A DNA stretch of 64,000 nucleotides from Phytomonospora sp040655735 (GCF_040655735.1 NZ_JBFAKK010000004.1:434001-498000), one strand, 5' to 3'. Positions 24,117-33,606 are shown, numbered from the stretch's first letter. Made by a program: numbers and translations. The notes: generated by a model not told the origin, from the sequence alone.

Positions 24117-24344
24117 GACCTAGTGGACCAAGAGAGCCTTCGGCGGGCGTCGACCGGTTCCCTCCCTGCTTCGGCGGCGTGCGCCGCACCCGAATCGCCG
24201 GCCCCCGTGTCGTTTCGCGCGTCCATTCGCGCCTCTCCCCGATCAGCACCCCGCACAGCACTCCGCACGCTCCGGCGTGCCGACTCGCCGTGGACGGACG
24301 TGCGCGGAACGCAGCAGCACTCGAAGACGAAAGCGAGACGAGAA

Positions 24345-25895
24345 ATGAGACGACCACTCGTATTACGGCTCTACGCGATGCTGGGCCTCACGGCTCTGGC
24401 GGCGCTGTCCGGTGTACTCCTCCTGGTGGTGCCCGGCGCTTCGGCCGCCACCGGCGGCGTCACCGGGTACGCGACCCAGAACGGCGGGACCACCGGCGGC
24501 GCCGGCGGGCAGACGGTGCGGGCCACCACGGGCACCGCGATCCACACCGCGCTGTGCGGCCGGGCCAGCAGCAGCACCCCGATCATCATCGAGGTCACCG
24601 GCACGATCAACCACGGCAACACCGCCAAGGTCTCCGGCGACAGCTGCAACACCGCCGCCGGCGTGATCGAGCTCAAGCAGATCAGCAACGTCTCGATCAT
24701 CGGCGTGGGCAGCGGGGCGGTCTTCGACCAGCTCGGCATCCACATCCGCGAGGCGAGCAACATCATCATCCAGAACGTGACCATCCGCAACGTCAAGAAG
24801 TCGGGCTCCCCGACCTCCAACGGTGGCGACGCCATCTCCATGGAGAGCGACGTGCGCAACGTCTGGGTCGACCACACGACCCTGGAGGCCTCCGGCGGCG
24901 AGTCGGAGGGCTATGACGGCCTTTTCGACATGAAGGACAACACGCAGTACGTGACGCTGTCCTACAGCATCCTGCGCAACTCCGGCCGCGGCGGACTGAT
25001 CGGCTCCAGCGAGAGCGACCGCTCCAACGGCTTCGTCACCTTCCATCACAACCTGTACAGCAACATCGACTCGCGCACCCCGCTGCTGCGCGGCGGCATC
25101 TCCCACATCTACAACAACACCTATGTGGACCTGCACGAGTCGGGGATCAACTCACGGGCCGGCGGCCGGGCGAAGGTGGAGAACAACCACTTCAAGAACT
25201 CCAAGGACGTCCTGGGCACCTTCTACACCAGCGAGGCCGGCTACTGGCAGGTCGCCGGGAACATCTTCGACAACGTGACCTGGTCGAGCCCGGGCGAGGA
25301 CAACAACCCCGCCGGCCCGAACCCGCAGTCCAACACCAGCGTGAGCATCCCGTACTCCTACACCCTCGACGGCGCGTCCTGCGTCCCCGCCGTGGTCGCC
25401 CAGACGGCCGGCGCGAACAAGGGCAACCAGGTGTCCGACGGCAACTGCACACCGCAGAGCCCGTCGCCGACGACCACCACCTCGCCGACGACCAGCCCGA
25501 CCGTCTCACCGTCGCCGACCCAGCCGCCCGACGGCACCAACCTGAGCATCGGCGCGGGCTCCGACGGCTCCAGCAAGGCCGACGGGACCAGCTACGGCAA
25601 CGTCCGCGACGGTTCCATGAGCACCTTCTGGTCGCCGAGCGGCTCGACCGGCGACATCTCGATCAAGTGGAGCTCGGCCAAGACGATCTCCTCGATCAAC
25701 ATCCGCGAGGCCGCCGGCTCGACGGGCGCGATCGGTTCCTGGCAGGTCGTGAACGCCGGTAACGGCACGGTGCTCAAGTCGGGCAGTGGGGCGGGCGTCA
25801 TCAGCTTCTCCGCGACCTCGCTGACCAAGATCACGTTCCGGATCACCGGCTCGTCCGGCGTCCCGAAGGTCGCCGAGTTCGAGACCTACGCCTGA
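24345..25895 (+). CDS. secreted pectate lyase (PL1) with C-terminal carbohydrate-binding-like domain
   Basis: 516-aa exported enzyme cleaving polygalacturonate by beta-elimination with Ca2+. Signal peptide 1-34 (...GASA|AT). The PL1 right-handed beta-helix (about 35-365) shows NVSIIGVGSGAVF, the NIIIQNVTIRNV coils, GGDAISMESDVRNVWVDHTTL (the Ca-binding WxDH region), DGLFDMKDNTQYVTLSYSIL, and the catalytic stretch GFVTFHHNLYSNIDSRTPLLRGG with Arg after the SR motif. A Thr/Pro/Ser linker (PSPTTTTSPTTSPTVSPSPT) leads to a C-terminal discoidin-like beta-sandwich (NLSIGAGSDGSSKADGTSYG...FETYA). The start is the ATG at the head of the signal peptide, with only a weak purine-rich site upstream. Controlled by the palindrome at 24101. 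Confidence 0.93.
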   Translation: MRRPLVLRLYAMLGLTALAALSGVLLLVVPGASAATGGVTGYATQNGGTTGGAGGQTVRATTGTAIHTALCGRASSSTPIIIEVTGTINHGNTAKVSGDSCNTAAGVIELKQISNVSIIGVGSGAVFDQLGIHIREASNIIIQNVTIRNVKKSGSPTSNGGDAISMESDVRNVWVDHTTLEASGGESEGYDGLFDMKDNTQYVTLSYSILRNSGRGGLIGSSESDRSNGFVTFHHNLYSNIDSRTPLLRGGISHIYNNTYVDLHESGINSRAGGRAKVENNHFKNSKDVLGTFYTSEAGYWQVAGNIFDNVTWSSPGEDNNPAGPNPQSNTSVSIPYSYTLDGASCVPAVVAQTAGANKGNQVSDGNCTPQSPSPTTTTSPTTSPTVSPSPTQPPDGTNLSIGAGSDGSSKADGTSYGNVRDGSMSTFWSPSGSTGDISIKWSSAKTISSINIREAAGSTGAIGSWQVVNAGNGTVLKSGSGAGVISFSATSLTKITFRITGSSGVPKVAEFETYA

Positions 25896-25920
25896 CCCTC
25901 CCGAGGCAGGGCACGGCCAC

Positions 25921-25949
25921 ACGGGGACCGTCACGGCGACGGTCCCCGT
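25921..25949 (+). terminator. terminator hairpin after the pectate lyase
   Basis: ACGGGGACCGTC and GACGGTCCCCGT form a perfect 12-bp stem with a 5-base loop, 25 bases after the stop. Confidence 0.8.
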
Positions 25950-26030
25950 TCCATGTCGCACGATCCGGACCCAGCGGCGCGATCCGGCTACTCTGAGAGC
26001 CGGGCTCATGTCGGCTCAGGGGGTATCGCC

Positions 26031-28733
26031 GTGCTACCGGAACTGCTCACCGAGGGCTTACTGCAGGCCCTGACCGCGATCTTCGGCGACCGCATCCGGC
26101 CCGACCCGGTGACCCGGGCGATGAAGTCGGCGCTGTCCGAGGCGATCAAACGGACCGCACAGGAAACGGGTTCGAGCGAGGCCGAACGGGCCGCCATCGT
26201 CGAACTCCTGCGCCGACGGCTGCGCGGACTCGACGCCCGCGCGGCCGCCATCACGCCCGACGTGGAGGGCGACGTCAGCCGCACCCTGACGGCCGCGGTG
26301 ACCAGCTGGGTGAACGCCGGCGAGACACCGCCGGAGGCGCCCGCCGAGGCAGAGGCCATGATCGAGGCGCTCGACCGCAACATCCGCGTCGCCGTCGCCA
26401 AGCACGGCCGTCCCGGCGGGCCGCTGGAGACCTTCCACGACCGCCTCATCGCCACCGGCCGCCACCGCGAGCAACTCGCCGCCATCGACGCCACCCGCGA
26501 GGACGTCCGCGACATCGCCCGCCGCATGGACGAGCAGTTCCAGAAAGGCTGGCTGTCGGGAGACCTGTTCGCCCTCCCCGCCTCCGGCGAGGTCGCCGGC
26601 CGCGACGAGGATCTGCGCGCCCTCCAAGAACTCGTCGAAGGACACGAGCCCACCCCCGGCCGGCCGCTCGTGATCGTCATCCACGGCATGCCCGGTGTCG
26701 GAAAGACGACGCTGGCCACGGCGCTCGCCTGGCGCCTCAGCCGGGCGCAGGGCTGCGACGTCCCCTTCGTCGCCCTGCACGGCTGGGAGGCCGACGCGAA
26801 CGGGGAACTGCTCCCGCCCGCCGACCCGGCCTCGGTGCTCGGCGAACTGCTCGTCGCCTGCGGTGCGGCCACCGACAACGTCGTGGCCTCACCGGCGATG
26901 CGCGCCAACGCCTGGCGCGCCGAGGTAGCGCGACACGGATTCCCCGTCGTCATCCTGGACAACGCCCGCGACGAACAGCAACTGCGCGAGCTGCTGCCGA
27001 GTTCGAGCGGCTGCCTGGTCCTGGTCACCAGCCGCGACCGCCTGTCCGGCCTGCGCGCCCACGAGTACCGGCTGCGCACCCTGTCCACAGAGGACACCCG
27101 GCGGATGCTCACCACCGCGCGGCCCACCGCCGCTCCCGACGCGGTGAACCGGCTGGCGGCCCTCACCGCCGAACTGCCACTGGCCATCGACATCGTGCTG
27201 GCGACCCTGCGCCGCTACGAGGACCTGCCCGTCTCCGACATCGCCGCCGAACTCGCCGACGTGTGGGCGGTGCGTGCCGCGCCCGGCTCCCCGGACGCCG
27301 ACCTGGAGTCACCGCTCGCCCCTGCGGCCAAGGCCGTCTGGGCGGCCTTCGACATGTCCTACCGGCGGCTGCGCGACGTGGAGCGCCGGGCCCTGTGCCT
27401 GCTGGTGCGCAAGCCCGGCCGAACCGCGACCGCCTTCGCCCTCGCGGCGCTGCTGGGCACCACTGAGGCGCGGGCGCGCCTGCTGCTGTCGGAACTCGCG
27501 GCGGCCAACCTGCTGGAGTTCCACCACGGTGCCATCTGGCGCTTCCACAACCTCATCGCCGCCTACGTCGCCGAGCGCGCCGCCGCCGACCTCGACGAGG
27601 GCCGTTGGCGGCAGGCCTTCCGGCGGCTGCTCACCGCCCAGGCCGAGACCGCCGCCGAGGTCGCCGGGCACCTGCACAGCTCCCCCTACGCCCTCGTGCA
27701 CCCCGGAGCCGCCGACGGCGGGCCCGAGCACCCGCCGCCCACCGGCGAGACGGTCGCCGCCGCACGGCGCTGGCTGGCCGACGAGCGCGAGAACCTGCTG
27801 GCCTCGCTGGTCACCGAACCCGCCGACGACGTGGCACGCTCGGCGCTGGTGACCGTCGCGCTGTCGATCGGCGGGCCGCTGCTCAACCTCGGCTTCACCG
27901 ACGACGCCGAACTCTGCCACCGCTACGTGCTGGGCACCGGCGAGCGGCTCGGCGACGCGCGCGGGCAGGCCGCGGGCCTCGTCGGGCTCGGCAACGTCGC
28001 CCGGCTGCGCGACCAGTACCGCGACTCCACCGGCTACTACGGCCGGGCGCTGGCGATCTATCGCGACCTCGGCGACGACTTCGGCGTCGCCAGGGGTCTC
28101 ACCGGTCTGGGACACGCGGCCCGGCTCAACGAGCGCTACGCCGCCGCCGCCGGACACTTCGCCGAGGCGCTGGAGATCTACCGGTCCGCCGACGACGCCG
28201 AAGGAGAGGCGGGCTGCCTCACCGGTCTGGGCGAGGTGGCCATGATGCGCGGCGACACCGAGGGCGCGGCGGCGCACTACGGCCGGGCTCTCGACCGCTA
28301 CCGCGAGGCGGGAGACCGCAGGGGCGAAGGCGAGGGACTCTGGGGCTTCGCCGAACTCGCGCGGCTCCGGGAGGACTGGGCCGAGGCCGGCCGCCTCTAC
28401 CAGCGCTCGCACGGCCTGTACCGAGAGGCCGGTGACCGGCTCGGTGAGGCCGACAGCCTGCGGGGACTGGGGGAGGTGGCGCGGGTCGAGGGCCGTCACG
28501 CCGAGGCGGCCGAGCTGTTCGAGCTCGGCCGTGCCCTGCACCGGCGGCTCGGCGACCGGATCGGTGAGGCCGACGCACTGCGCGGACTCGGTGACGTCGC
28601 CAGGGACGCCGGTCACCACGACGTCGCGCGCATGCGCTGGACCGAGGCGGCCCGCGTCTACGCGGCCATCGGGTCCTCCTTCGAGGCCGTCGTCGCCGCA
28701 TCCATGTCCACATTGGGCAAGGACCCGGTGTGA
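26031..28733 (+). CDS. STAND NTPase with C-terminal TPR repeats
   Basis: About 900 aa, in three parts. Residues 1-185 are a helical N-terminal region I do not recognise (MLPELLTEGLLQALTAIFGD...; ends in a charged helix DVRDIARRMDEQFQKG). Residues about 200-480 form an NB-ARC-type ATPase: Walker A IHGMPGVGKTTLA, Walker B FPVVILDN, sensor LVLVTSRDRLSGL and an ELPLAID GLPL-type motif, then a winged helix. Residues about 610-890 are tandem TPRs, each near LGDARGQAAGLVGLGNVARL-type 40-mers. No kinase, HTH or nuclease motif is seen at the N-terminus. GTG at 26031 is preferred (AGGGGGT 8 bases upstream); an in-frame ATG at 25953 overlaps no ribosome-binding site. STAND proteins act as ligand-gated switches in regulation, death or phage defence. 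Which applies is open. Confidence 0.85.
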   Translation: MLPELLTEGLLQALTAIFGDRIRPDPVTRAMKSALSEAIKRTAQETGSSEAERAAIVELLRRRLRGLDARAAAITPDVEGDVSRTLTAAVTSWVNAGETPPEAPAEAEAMIEALDRNIRVAVAKHGRPGGPLETFHDRLIATGRHREQLAAIDATREDVRDIARRMDEQFQKGWLSGDLFALPASGEVAGRDEDLRALQELVEGHEPTPGRPLVIVIHGMPGVGKTTLATALAWRLSRAQGCDVPFVALHGWEADANGELLPPADPASVLGELLVACGAATDNVVASPAMRANAWRAEVARHGFPVVILDNARDEQQLRELLPSSSGCLVLVTSRDRLSGLRAHEYRLRTLSTEDTRRMLTTARPTAAPDAVNRLAALTAELPLAIDIVLATLRRYEDLPVSDIAAELADVWAVRAAPGSPDADLESPLAPAAKAVWAAFDMSYRRLRDVERRALCLLVRKPGRTATAFALAALLGTTEARARLLLSELAAANLLEFHHGAIWRFHNLIAAYVAERAAADLDEGRWRQAFRRLLTAQAETAAEVAGHLHSSPYALVHPGAADGGPEHPPPTGETVAAARRWLADERENLLASLVTEPADDVARSALVTVALSIGGPLLNLGFTDDAELCHRYVLGTGERLGDARGQAAGLVGLGNVARLRDQYRDSTGYYGRALAIYRDLGDDFGVARGLTGLGHAARLNERYAAAAGHFAEALEIYRSADDAEGEAGCLTGLGEVAMMRGDTEGAAAHYGRALDRYREAGDRRGEGEGLWGFAELARLREDWAEAGRLYQRSHGLYREAGDRLGEADSLRGLGEVARVEGRHAEAAELFELGRALHRRLGDRIGEADALRGLGDVARDAGHHDVARMRWTEAARVYAAIGSSFEAVVAASMSTLGKDPV

Positions 28734-28772
28734 TGGCCGTTTTCCATGACTTTAAGGCGGTATCCTCGCGCC

Positions 28773-29207
28773 ATGCCGATCGACGCCGACGAGTACGTCA
28801 TCTCGACCGACCGGGAAAGACTCGACCTCGACTGGTTGCACGACCGGCTGTCGAGCGACACCTACTGGGCCCCTGACCGCCCGCGTGAGCGCGTGGAACG
28901 CGCCCTCGCGCACTCGGTCTGCTACGGCGTCTACCACCCCGACGGCCACCAGGTCGCCTTCGCGCGCCTGGTGACCGACCACACGATCATCGCGTGGCTC
29001 GGCGACGTCTACGTCGACCGCAGCGTCCGGGGCACGGGCATCAGCAAGCGGCTCATCGCGCGCATCATGGCCGACGTCGAGCCGATGGAGCTGCGGCGGA
29101 TGATCCTGTCCACGAAGGACGCCTCCGGCCTCTACGAGCGCTTCGGCTTCGGTCCGCAGGAGGACCGCGACGAGTGGATGCAGATCGTCTGGGACGACCA
29201 CCTGTAG
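28773..29207 (+). CDS. GNAT-family N-acetyltransferase
   Basis: 144-aa acetyltransferase. The acetyl-CoA binding motif A is IAWLGDVYVDRSVRGTGISKRLIARIM (R-G-x-G-x-S variant of Q/RxxGxG/A), followed by LILSTKDASGLYERFGFGPQ-type motif B. HQVAFARLVTD is the central strand. This matches the small YJL/YitH-like GNATs of unknown substrate. ATG 28773 (MPIDADEYV) is preferred over the in-frame ATG at 28746, because a -10-like TATCCT ends 6 bases upstream, suggesting a leaderless mRNA. It lies 39 bases after the STAND gene. Confidence 0.88.
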   Translation: MPIDADEYVISTDRERLDLDWLHDRLSSDTYWAPDRPRERVERALAHSVCYGVYHPDGHQVAFARLVTDHTIIAWLGDVYVDRSVRGTGISKRLIARIMADVEPMELRRMILSTKDASGLYERFGFGPQEDRDEWMQIVWDDHL

Positions 29208-29242
29208 GGCCCGAGAGTCCGTCGAGGGCGGGCATCGACCTC

Positions 29243-29272
29243 TTGACGATGACGCGGTGATTGCTGAAAGAT
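29243..29272 (+). promoter_or_regulatory. rhamnosidase promoter
   Basis: TTGACG (29243-29248) and AAAGAT (29267-29272), 18 bases apart, sit just upstream of the LacI-type operator at 29279. Confidence 0.5.
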
Positions 29273-29278
29273 CTCCGC

Positions 29279-29290
29279 TGAATCGTTTCA
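29279..29290. promoter_or_regulatory. rhamnose-locus LacI operator 1 (rhamnosidase)
   Basis: TGAATCGTTTCA, 21 bases before the rhamnosidase ATG. One of three near-identical palindromes in the locus; this copy has T at position 5 where operator 3 has A. Confidence 0.8.
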
Positions 29291-29310
29291 AGCGTTTGAG
29301 GAGTCCCTCC

Positions 29311-32109
29311 ATGCCACGCGCCGCCGCTCCCTCAGCCCCACGTTTCGAACACCGCACGGACGCGGGTCCCGCCCTGGGGGTCGGCACGGCCGTGCCCCGG
29401 CTGTCCTGGACGGTGCCCGAGGCCGAGCCGGGCTTCGTCCAGCGCGCCCGCGAAATCCAGATCAGCCGCGCGGGGGAGACGGTCACCGCGGTCGTCGAGT
29501 CGCACGAGCAGGTGCTCGTACCTTGGCCGGCCGAGCCGCTGAGGTCGCGCGAGCGCGCCGAAGTGCGCGTCCGAGTCCGCGACGACGAGTGGTCGGGCTG
29601 GAGCGAGGCGGGCGTCGTCGAGGCGGGCATGCTGTCGCCCCAGGACTGGACGGCCCGGTTCGTCAGCCCCGGCGCACTCGGCGGACTCGACCGGCCCGCA
29701 CCCGTCCTCCGCGGTGAGATCGACATCCCCGAAGGGATCGTCAGCGCACGCCTGTACGCCACCGCGCACGGCGTCTACGAGGCCGAACTCAACGGGCGGC
29801 GCGTCGGCGACGAGGTCCTGGCCCCGGGATGGACGTCCTACCCCAACCGGCTGCGCTACCAGTCCCACGACGTGACCGAGCTGGTCACGGCCGGCCGCAA
29901 CGACCTGACCGTCACCCTCGGCAACGGCTGGTACCGCGGCCGCCTGGGCTTCCTGGGACGCCGCGCCCTCTACGGCGACCGCCTGGCGCTCCTGGCGCAG
30001 CTGGAGGTGACGACCGCCGACGGAGCCGTCCACGTGCTGGCCACCGACGAGTCGTGGACGGCCGGCGAGAGCCAGGTCGTCTACGACGACCTCTACAACG
30101 GACAGCACACCGACCTGCGGCGGCCGGTTCCGCGAGAACCGGACGGAGCCGTCGTGATCGTCGACGCGGATCTGGGACTGCTCGTCGCGCCCGACGGCCC
30201 GCCGGTGCGCGTCACCGGCGTACTGCCCGCCGTAGCGGTGTGGACCTCGCCGTCGGGCCGCACACTCGTCGACTTCGGACAGAACATCGTCGGCCGGGTC
30301 CGCCTGCGCACACGCGGGCACGACACCGGCCACGAGATCGTCCTGCGCCACGCCGAAGTCCTCGACGACGGCGAACTCGGCGTGCGCCCCCTGCGGACCG
30401 CCGACGCGACCGACCGCTGGATCCTCGCCGGGCCCGGCGAGGTCGCGCTGGAGCCCACACTGACCTTCCACGGCTTCCGCTACGCCGAGATCACCGGCGT
30501 CGAGGACCTGCGCGCGGCCGACGTCGAGGCGATCGCGGTCGGCTCCGACCTCAAGCGCACCGGCTGGTTCGACTCCTCCCACGAACTCCTGAACAAGTTC
30601 CACGAGAACGTCGTGTGGGGCATGCGCGGCAACTTCCTCGACGTTCCCACCGACTGCCCCCAGCGCGACGAACGGCTCGGCTGGACCGGCGACATCCAGG
30701 TCTTCTCGCCGACGGCCGCCTTCCTGTTCGACAGCACCGGATTCCTGCGCTCCTGGCTTGCCGACCTGGCCGCCGAGCAGCTGCCCAACGGCGCGGTCCC
30801 CTTCGTGATCCCCGACGTCCTGCACGGCGCCGACCCGGCCGCCGCGGCCTGGGGCGACGCCGCCGCCGTCGTCCCCTGGGTGCTCTACCAGCGCACCGGC
30901 GACCTCGGTGTGCTCGCCGCCCAGCTCCCCTCCATGCGCGCCTGGGTCGACCGGATCTCGGCGCTCGCCGGCACCGACGGACTATGGGCCGGCGGTTTCC
31001 AGTTCGGCGACTGGCTCGACCCCACCGCACCGCCCGAGGCGCCCGCCGACTCCCAGGCCGACCCCGACGTCGTCGCCACCGCACACCTGGCGCACTCGGC
31101 GGACCTGGTGGCGCTCGCCGCACGGGCGCTCGGTGAGACCGGGACCGCCGAGCAGTACGAGAAACTCGCCGCGCGTACTCGCGACGCCTTCGCCCGGGAG
31201 TACGTCACCGGCGGCGGGCGCGTGCTCAGCGACTCGCCGACCGCCTATGCCCTGGCACTTCAGTGGGACCTGCTCCCCAACGCCGAGCAGCGGCGCCGGG
31301 CCGGCGCGCGTCTGGCCGACCTGGTGCGCGCGAGCGGTTTCCGCATCAGTACCGGCTTCGTCGGGACGCCGCTGATCGCCGACGCCCTGACAGCCGCCGG
31401 TGAGGTCGGCGTCGCGTACCGCCTGCTGTTGCAGACCGGATGCCCGTCCTGGCTGTACCCGGTGACCATGGGCGCCACGACCGTGTGGGAGCGCTGGGAC
31501 AGCATGCTCCCCGACGGCCGGATCAACCCCGGCGAGATGACCTCCTTCAACCACTACGCGCTCGGCGCGGTCGCCGACTGGCTACATCGGACGGTCGCGG
31601 GCCTCGCTCCCGCCGCGCCGGGATACCGGTCCATCGAGGTGCGGCCGCTGCCCGGATCGCGGCTCACCCACGCCTCGGCGCGGCACCTCACGCCGTACGG
31701 ACCGGCCGCCGTGTCATGGGAGCGTGCCGAGGGCCGCTTCCGGCTGTCCGTCGAGGTTCCGGTCGGGGTGACCGCCGCGGTCCACCTTCCCGACGGACGG
31801 GACTTCCCCGAGGTCGGTCACGGCCGCCACGAGTGGGAGTCGGCCGATCCGTTCGCGGAGGCGGTATCCGGCCGCCGGGCGACCGTCCGCGACGTCCTCG
31901 ACGACGAGCCCGCGTGGCGCGGCATCGTCGAGGCAGCGGTGTCGGCCGGACTGGCGGCCGACGAGGCGGGCGTCGCCGCGTCGCTGCGCGCCCACTTCGA
32001 CGCCCCGGCGTCGTCCCTTGTGGACGCGCTGGTCCCCGGCGACGTCGTGCGCGGCGCCGAGGAACTGCGCCGCGTTCTGGGCGCCGCCTTCGACGCAACA
32101 AATCCGTGA
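29311..32109 (+). CDS. alpha-L-rhamnosidase (GH78)
   Basis: 932-aa glycoside hydrolase releasing terminal alpha-L-rhamnose from plant glycosides or rhamnogalacturonan by inversion. Layout: N-terminal Ig-like domain (1-130), Bac_rhamnosid_N sandwich (about 140-300; ARLYATAHGVYEAELNGRRVGDEVLAPGWTSY), a concanavalin-like strand block, then the (alpha/alpha)6 barrel (about 420-770). The barrel carries the family core NFLDVPTDCPQRDERLGWTGD with the acidic residues of the active site, and later WYPV-like SWLYPVTMGATTVWERWDSM. A C-terminal sandwich and a roughly 75-residue helical tail follow. No signal peptide, so it acts inside the cell on imported rhamno-oligosaccharides. GAGGAG precedes the ATG at 29311. 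Confidence 0.93.
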   Translation: MPRAAAPSAPRFEHRTDAGPALGVGTAVPRLSWTVPEAEPGFVQRAREIQISRAGETVTAVVESHEQVLVPWPAEPLRSRERAEVRVRVRDDEWSGWSEAGVVEAGMLSPQDWTARFVSPGALGGLDRPAPVLRGEIDIPEGIVSARLYATAHGVYEAELNGRRVGDEVLAPGWTSYPNRLRYQSHDVTELVTAGRNDLTVTLGNGWYRGRLGFLGRRALYGDRLALLAQLEVTTADGAVHVLATDESWTAGESQVVYDDLYNGQHTDLRRPVPREPDGAVVIVDADLGLLVAPDGPPVRVTGVLPAVAVWTSPSGRTLVDFGQNIVGRVRLRTRGHDTGHEIVLRHAEVLDDGELGVRPLRTADATDRWILAGPGEVALEPTLTFHGFRYAEITGVEDLRAADVEAIAVGSDLKRTGWFDSSHELLNKFHENVVWGMRGNFLDVPTDCPQRDERLGWTGDIQVFSPTAAFLFDSTGFLRSWLADLAAEQLPNGAVPFVIPDVLHGADPAAAAWGDAAAVVPWVLYQRTGDLGVLAAQLPSMRAWVDRISALAGTDGLWAGGFQFGDWLDPTAPPEAPADSQADPDVVATAHLAHSADLVALAARALGETGTAEQYEKLAARTRDAFAREYVTGGGRVLSDSPTAYALALQWDLLPNAEQRRRAGARLADLVRASGFRISTGFVGTPLIADALTAAGEVGVAYRLLLQTGCPSWLYPVTMGATTVWERWDSMLPDGRINPGEMTSFNHYALGAVADWLHRTVAGLAPAAPGYRSIEVRPLPGSRLTHASARHLTPYGPAAVSWERAEGRFRLSVEVPVGVTAAVHLPDGRDFPEVGHGRHEWESADPFAEAVSGRRATVRDVLDDEPAWRGIVEAAVSAGLAADEAGVAASLRAHFDAPASSLVDALVPGDVVRGAEELRRVLGAAFDATNP

Positions 32110-32116
32110 CAAAGGC

Positions 32117-32145
32117 TTGACGCCCCCGTAACGGGGTCCTAAAGT
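32117..32145 (+). promoter_or_regulatory. promoter of the rhamnose ABC importer operon
   Basis: TTGACG (32117-32122), 17-base spacer, TAAAGT (32140-32145): the best promoter match in the locus. A small dyad CCCCGTAACGGGG (32123-32135) sits in the spacer and might also end rhamnosidase transcription. Confidence 0.65.
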
Positions 32146-32157
32146 CAGGCAACTCGA

Positions 32158-32169
32158 TGAATCGTTTCA
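32158..32169. promoter_or_regulatory. rhamnose-locus LacI operator 2 (ABC importer)
   Basis: TGAATCGTTTCA, identical to operator 1. With flanks it extends to ATGAATCGTTTCAT (32157-32170). It begins 12 bases after the -10 box, over the expected transcription start. Confidence 0.82.
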
Positions 32170-32228
32170 TATCCGTGTCCGGGATGTGGACCCCAGGTAT
32201 TCCACCCCTTGCCTTGGAGGTATCACCC

Positions 32229-33548
32229 ATGTTCACCGCCAAGCCGCGACGCCTCACGGCGCTCGTGGCCGCCACGGCCGCCGTGGCGATGCTGAGCGCC
32301 TGCAGCGCCGGAAGCCTCGGCCCCAGCGACGAGGAGGGCGTCACCACGCTGTCCTTCCTCGTCGACAACGAAGCCTCGACGGTCAAGACCGCCGAGGCGC
32401 TCGCCGCCGCCTTCAGCGCGGCCAACTCCGATGTGAAGATCGACATCGAGACCCGGCCGCAGGGCGGCGAGGGCGACAACATCGTCAAGACCCGCCTGGC
32501 CACCGGCGACATGACCGACATCTTCCAGTACAACTCCGGGTCGCTCTTCCAGGCGCTCAACCCCCAGCAGAACCTCCTTCCCCTCGACGACCAGTCCTAC
32601 GTGGACGCCCTCGACCCCGCCTTCAAGGTCACCGTCACCACCGAAGGCAAGCTCTACGGCGTCCCGTCCGGCGGCGCCATGGGCGGCGGGATGCTCTACA
32701 ACAAGCGCGTCTACGCCGAACTCGGCCTGACCGTGCCCACCACCTGGGCCGACTTCATGGCGAACAACGCCGCGATCGCGAAGGCCGGCCCGGCCCCCGT
32801 CGTGCAGACCTACCAGGACACCTGGACCTCGCAGGTCACCGTCCTTGCCGACTTCCACAACGTGCTCACCGCCCAGCCCGACTTCGCCGAGCGCTTCACC
32901 GCCAACCAGGCGAAGTTCGCCACCACCCCGGCGGCCCTGCGCAGTTTCCAGAAGCTCCAGGAACTCCACGACGCCGGATACGTCAACGAGGGCTTCGCCT
33001 CACTGAAGCTCGAACAGGGCCTCAAGCTCCTCGCCGAGGGCGAGGGCGTGCACTTCCCGATGCTCACCTTCACCGTCGCCACGCTCGCCGCCGCGCACCC
33101 CGACAAGGTCGCCGACATCGGCTTCTTCGCCCTCCCCGGCGACGACGCGGCCGGCAACGGCCTGACCGTCTGGGAGCCGGGCGCGATGTACATCCCGACG
33201 ACCACCACCGACGCCAGGCTGGAGGCCGCCAAGCGCTTCCTGACCTTCGTGGCGAGCAAGGAGGGCTGCGACGTGATGGCCGGCGCCAGCACCCCTTCGG
33301 GCCCCTTCGTCGTCGCCGGCTGCACGCTTCCCGACACCGTTCCCCAGGCGATCAAGGACATGCAGCCCTACTTCGACGGCAAGAAGACCAGTCCCGCGCT
33401 GGAGTTCCTCTCGCCGGTCAAGGGCCCGGCGCTGGAGCAGATCACCGTCGAGGTCGGCTCGGGCATCCGCCCGGCGATCGAGGGAGCCGAACTCTACGAC
33501 CAGGACGTGGAGAAACAAGCCCAGCAACTCGGCCTGCCCGGTTGGTAG
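32229..33548 (+). CDS. ABC sugar importer substrate-binding lipoprotein (family 1)
   Basis: 439-aa extracellular solute-binding protein anchored through a lipidated Cys. The signal ends in the lipobox LSAC at about residue 25 (AAVAMLSACSAG). The mature protein has the MalE-like periplasmic-binding fold: TTLSFLVDNEASTVKTAEALAAAFSAAN, GDMTDIFQYNSGSLFQAL, GKLYGVPSGGAMGGGMLYNKRVYAELGL, PTTWADFMANNAAIAKAG. It should bind rhamnose or rhamno-oligosaccharides, inferred from the locus. GGAGG lies 9 bases before the ATG. First gene of the importer operon; no ATPase gene is present here, so a shared MsiK-type ATPase probably serves it. Confidence 0.92.
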   Translation: MFTAKPRRLTALVAATAAVAMLSACSAGSLGPSDEEGVTTLSFLVDNEASTVKTAEALAAAFSAANSDVKIDIETRPQGGEGDNIVKTRLATGDMTDIFQYNSGSLFQALNPQQNLLPLDDQSYVDALDPAFKVTVTTEGKLYGVPSGGAMGGGMLYNKRVYAELGLTVPTTWADFMANNAAIAKAGPAPVVQTYQDTWTSQVTVLADFHNVLTAQPDFAERFTANQAKFATTPAALRSFQKLQELHDAGYVNEGFASLKLEQGLKLLAEGEGVHFPMLTFTVATLAAAHPDKVADIGFFALPGDDAAGNGLTVWEPGAMYIPTTTTDARLEAAKRFLTFVASKEGCDVMAGASTPSGPFVVAGCTLPDTVPQAIKDMQPYFDGKKTSPALEFLSPVKGPALEQITVEVGSGIRPAIEGAELYDQDVEKQAQQLGLPGW

Positions 33549-33556
33549 ACGGACTT

Positions 33557-33593
33557 CGGTCCCGCGGCCGCCGTTCGCGCGGGCGCGGGACCG
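33557..33593 (+). terminator. attenuating hairpin between binding protein and permease
   Basis: CGGTCCCGCG and CGCGGGACCG make a perfect 10-bp stem with a 17-base loop, in the 58-bp gap after the binding-protein gene. Such stems typically protect or terminate part of the transcript, so the binding protein is made in excess over the permeases. Confidence 0.6.
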
Positions 33594-33606
33594 AGAGGGA
33601 AACGAC

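Noticed and set aside
24117..24344. Possible riboswitch in the long pectate lyase leader
   Set aside because: No known riboswitch core or strong paired stems recognised; control is better explained by the LacI-type operator.
32123..32135. CCCCGTAACGGGG dyad as terminator of the rhamnosidase
   Set aside because: Only a 5-bp stem and it lies within the spacer of the next promoter; mentioned there, not called as a terminator.
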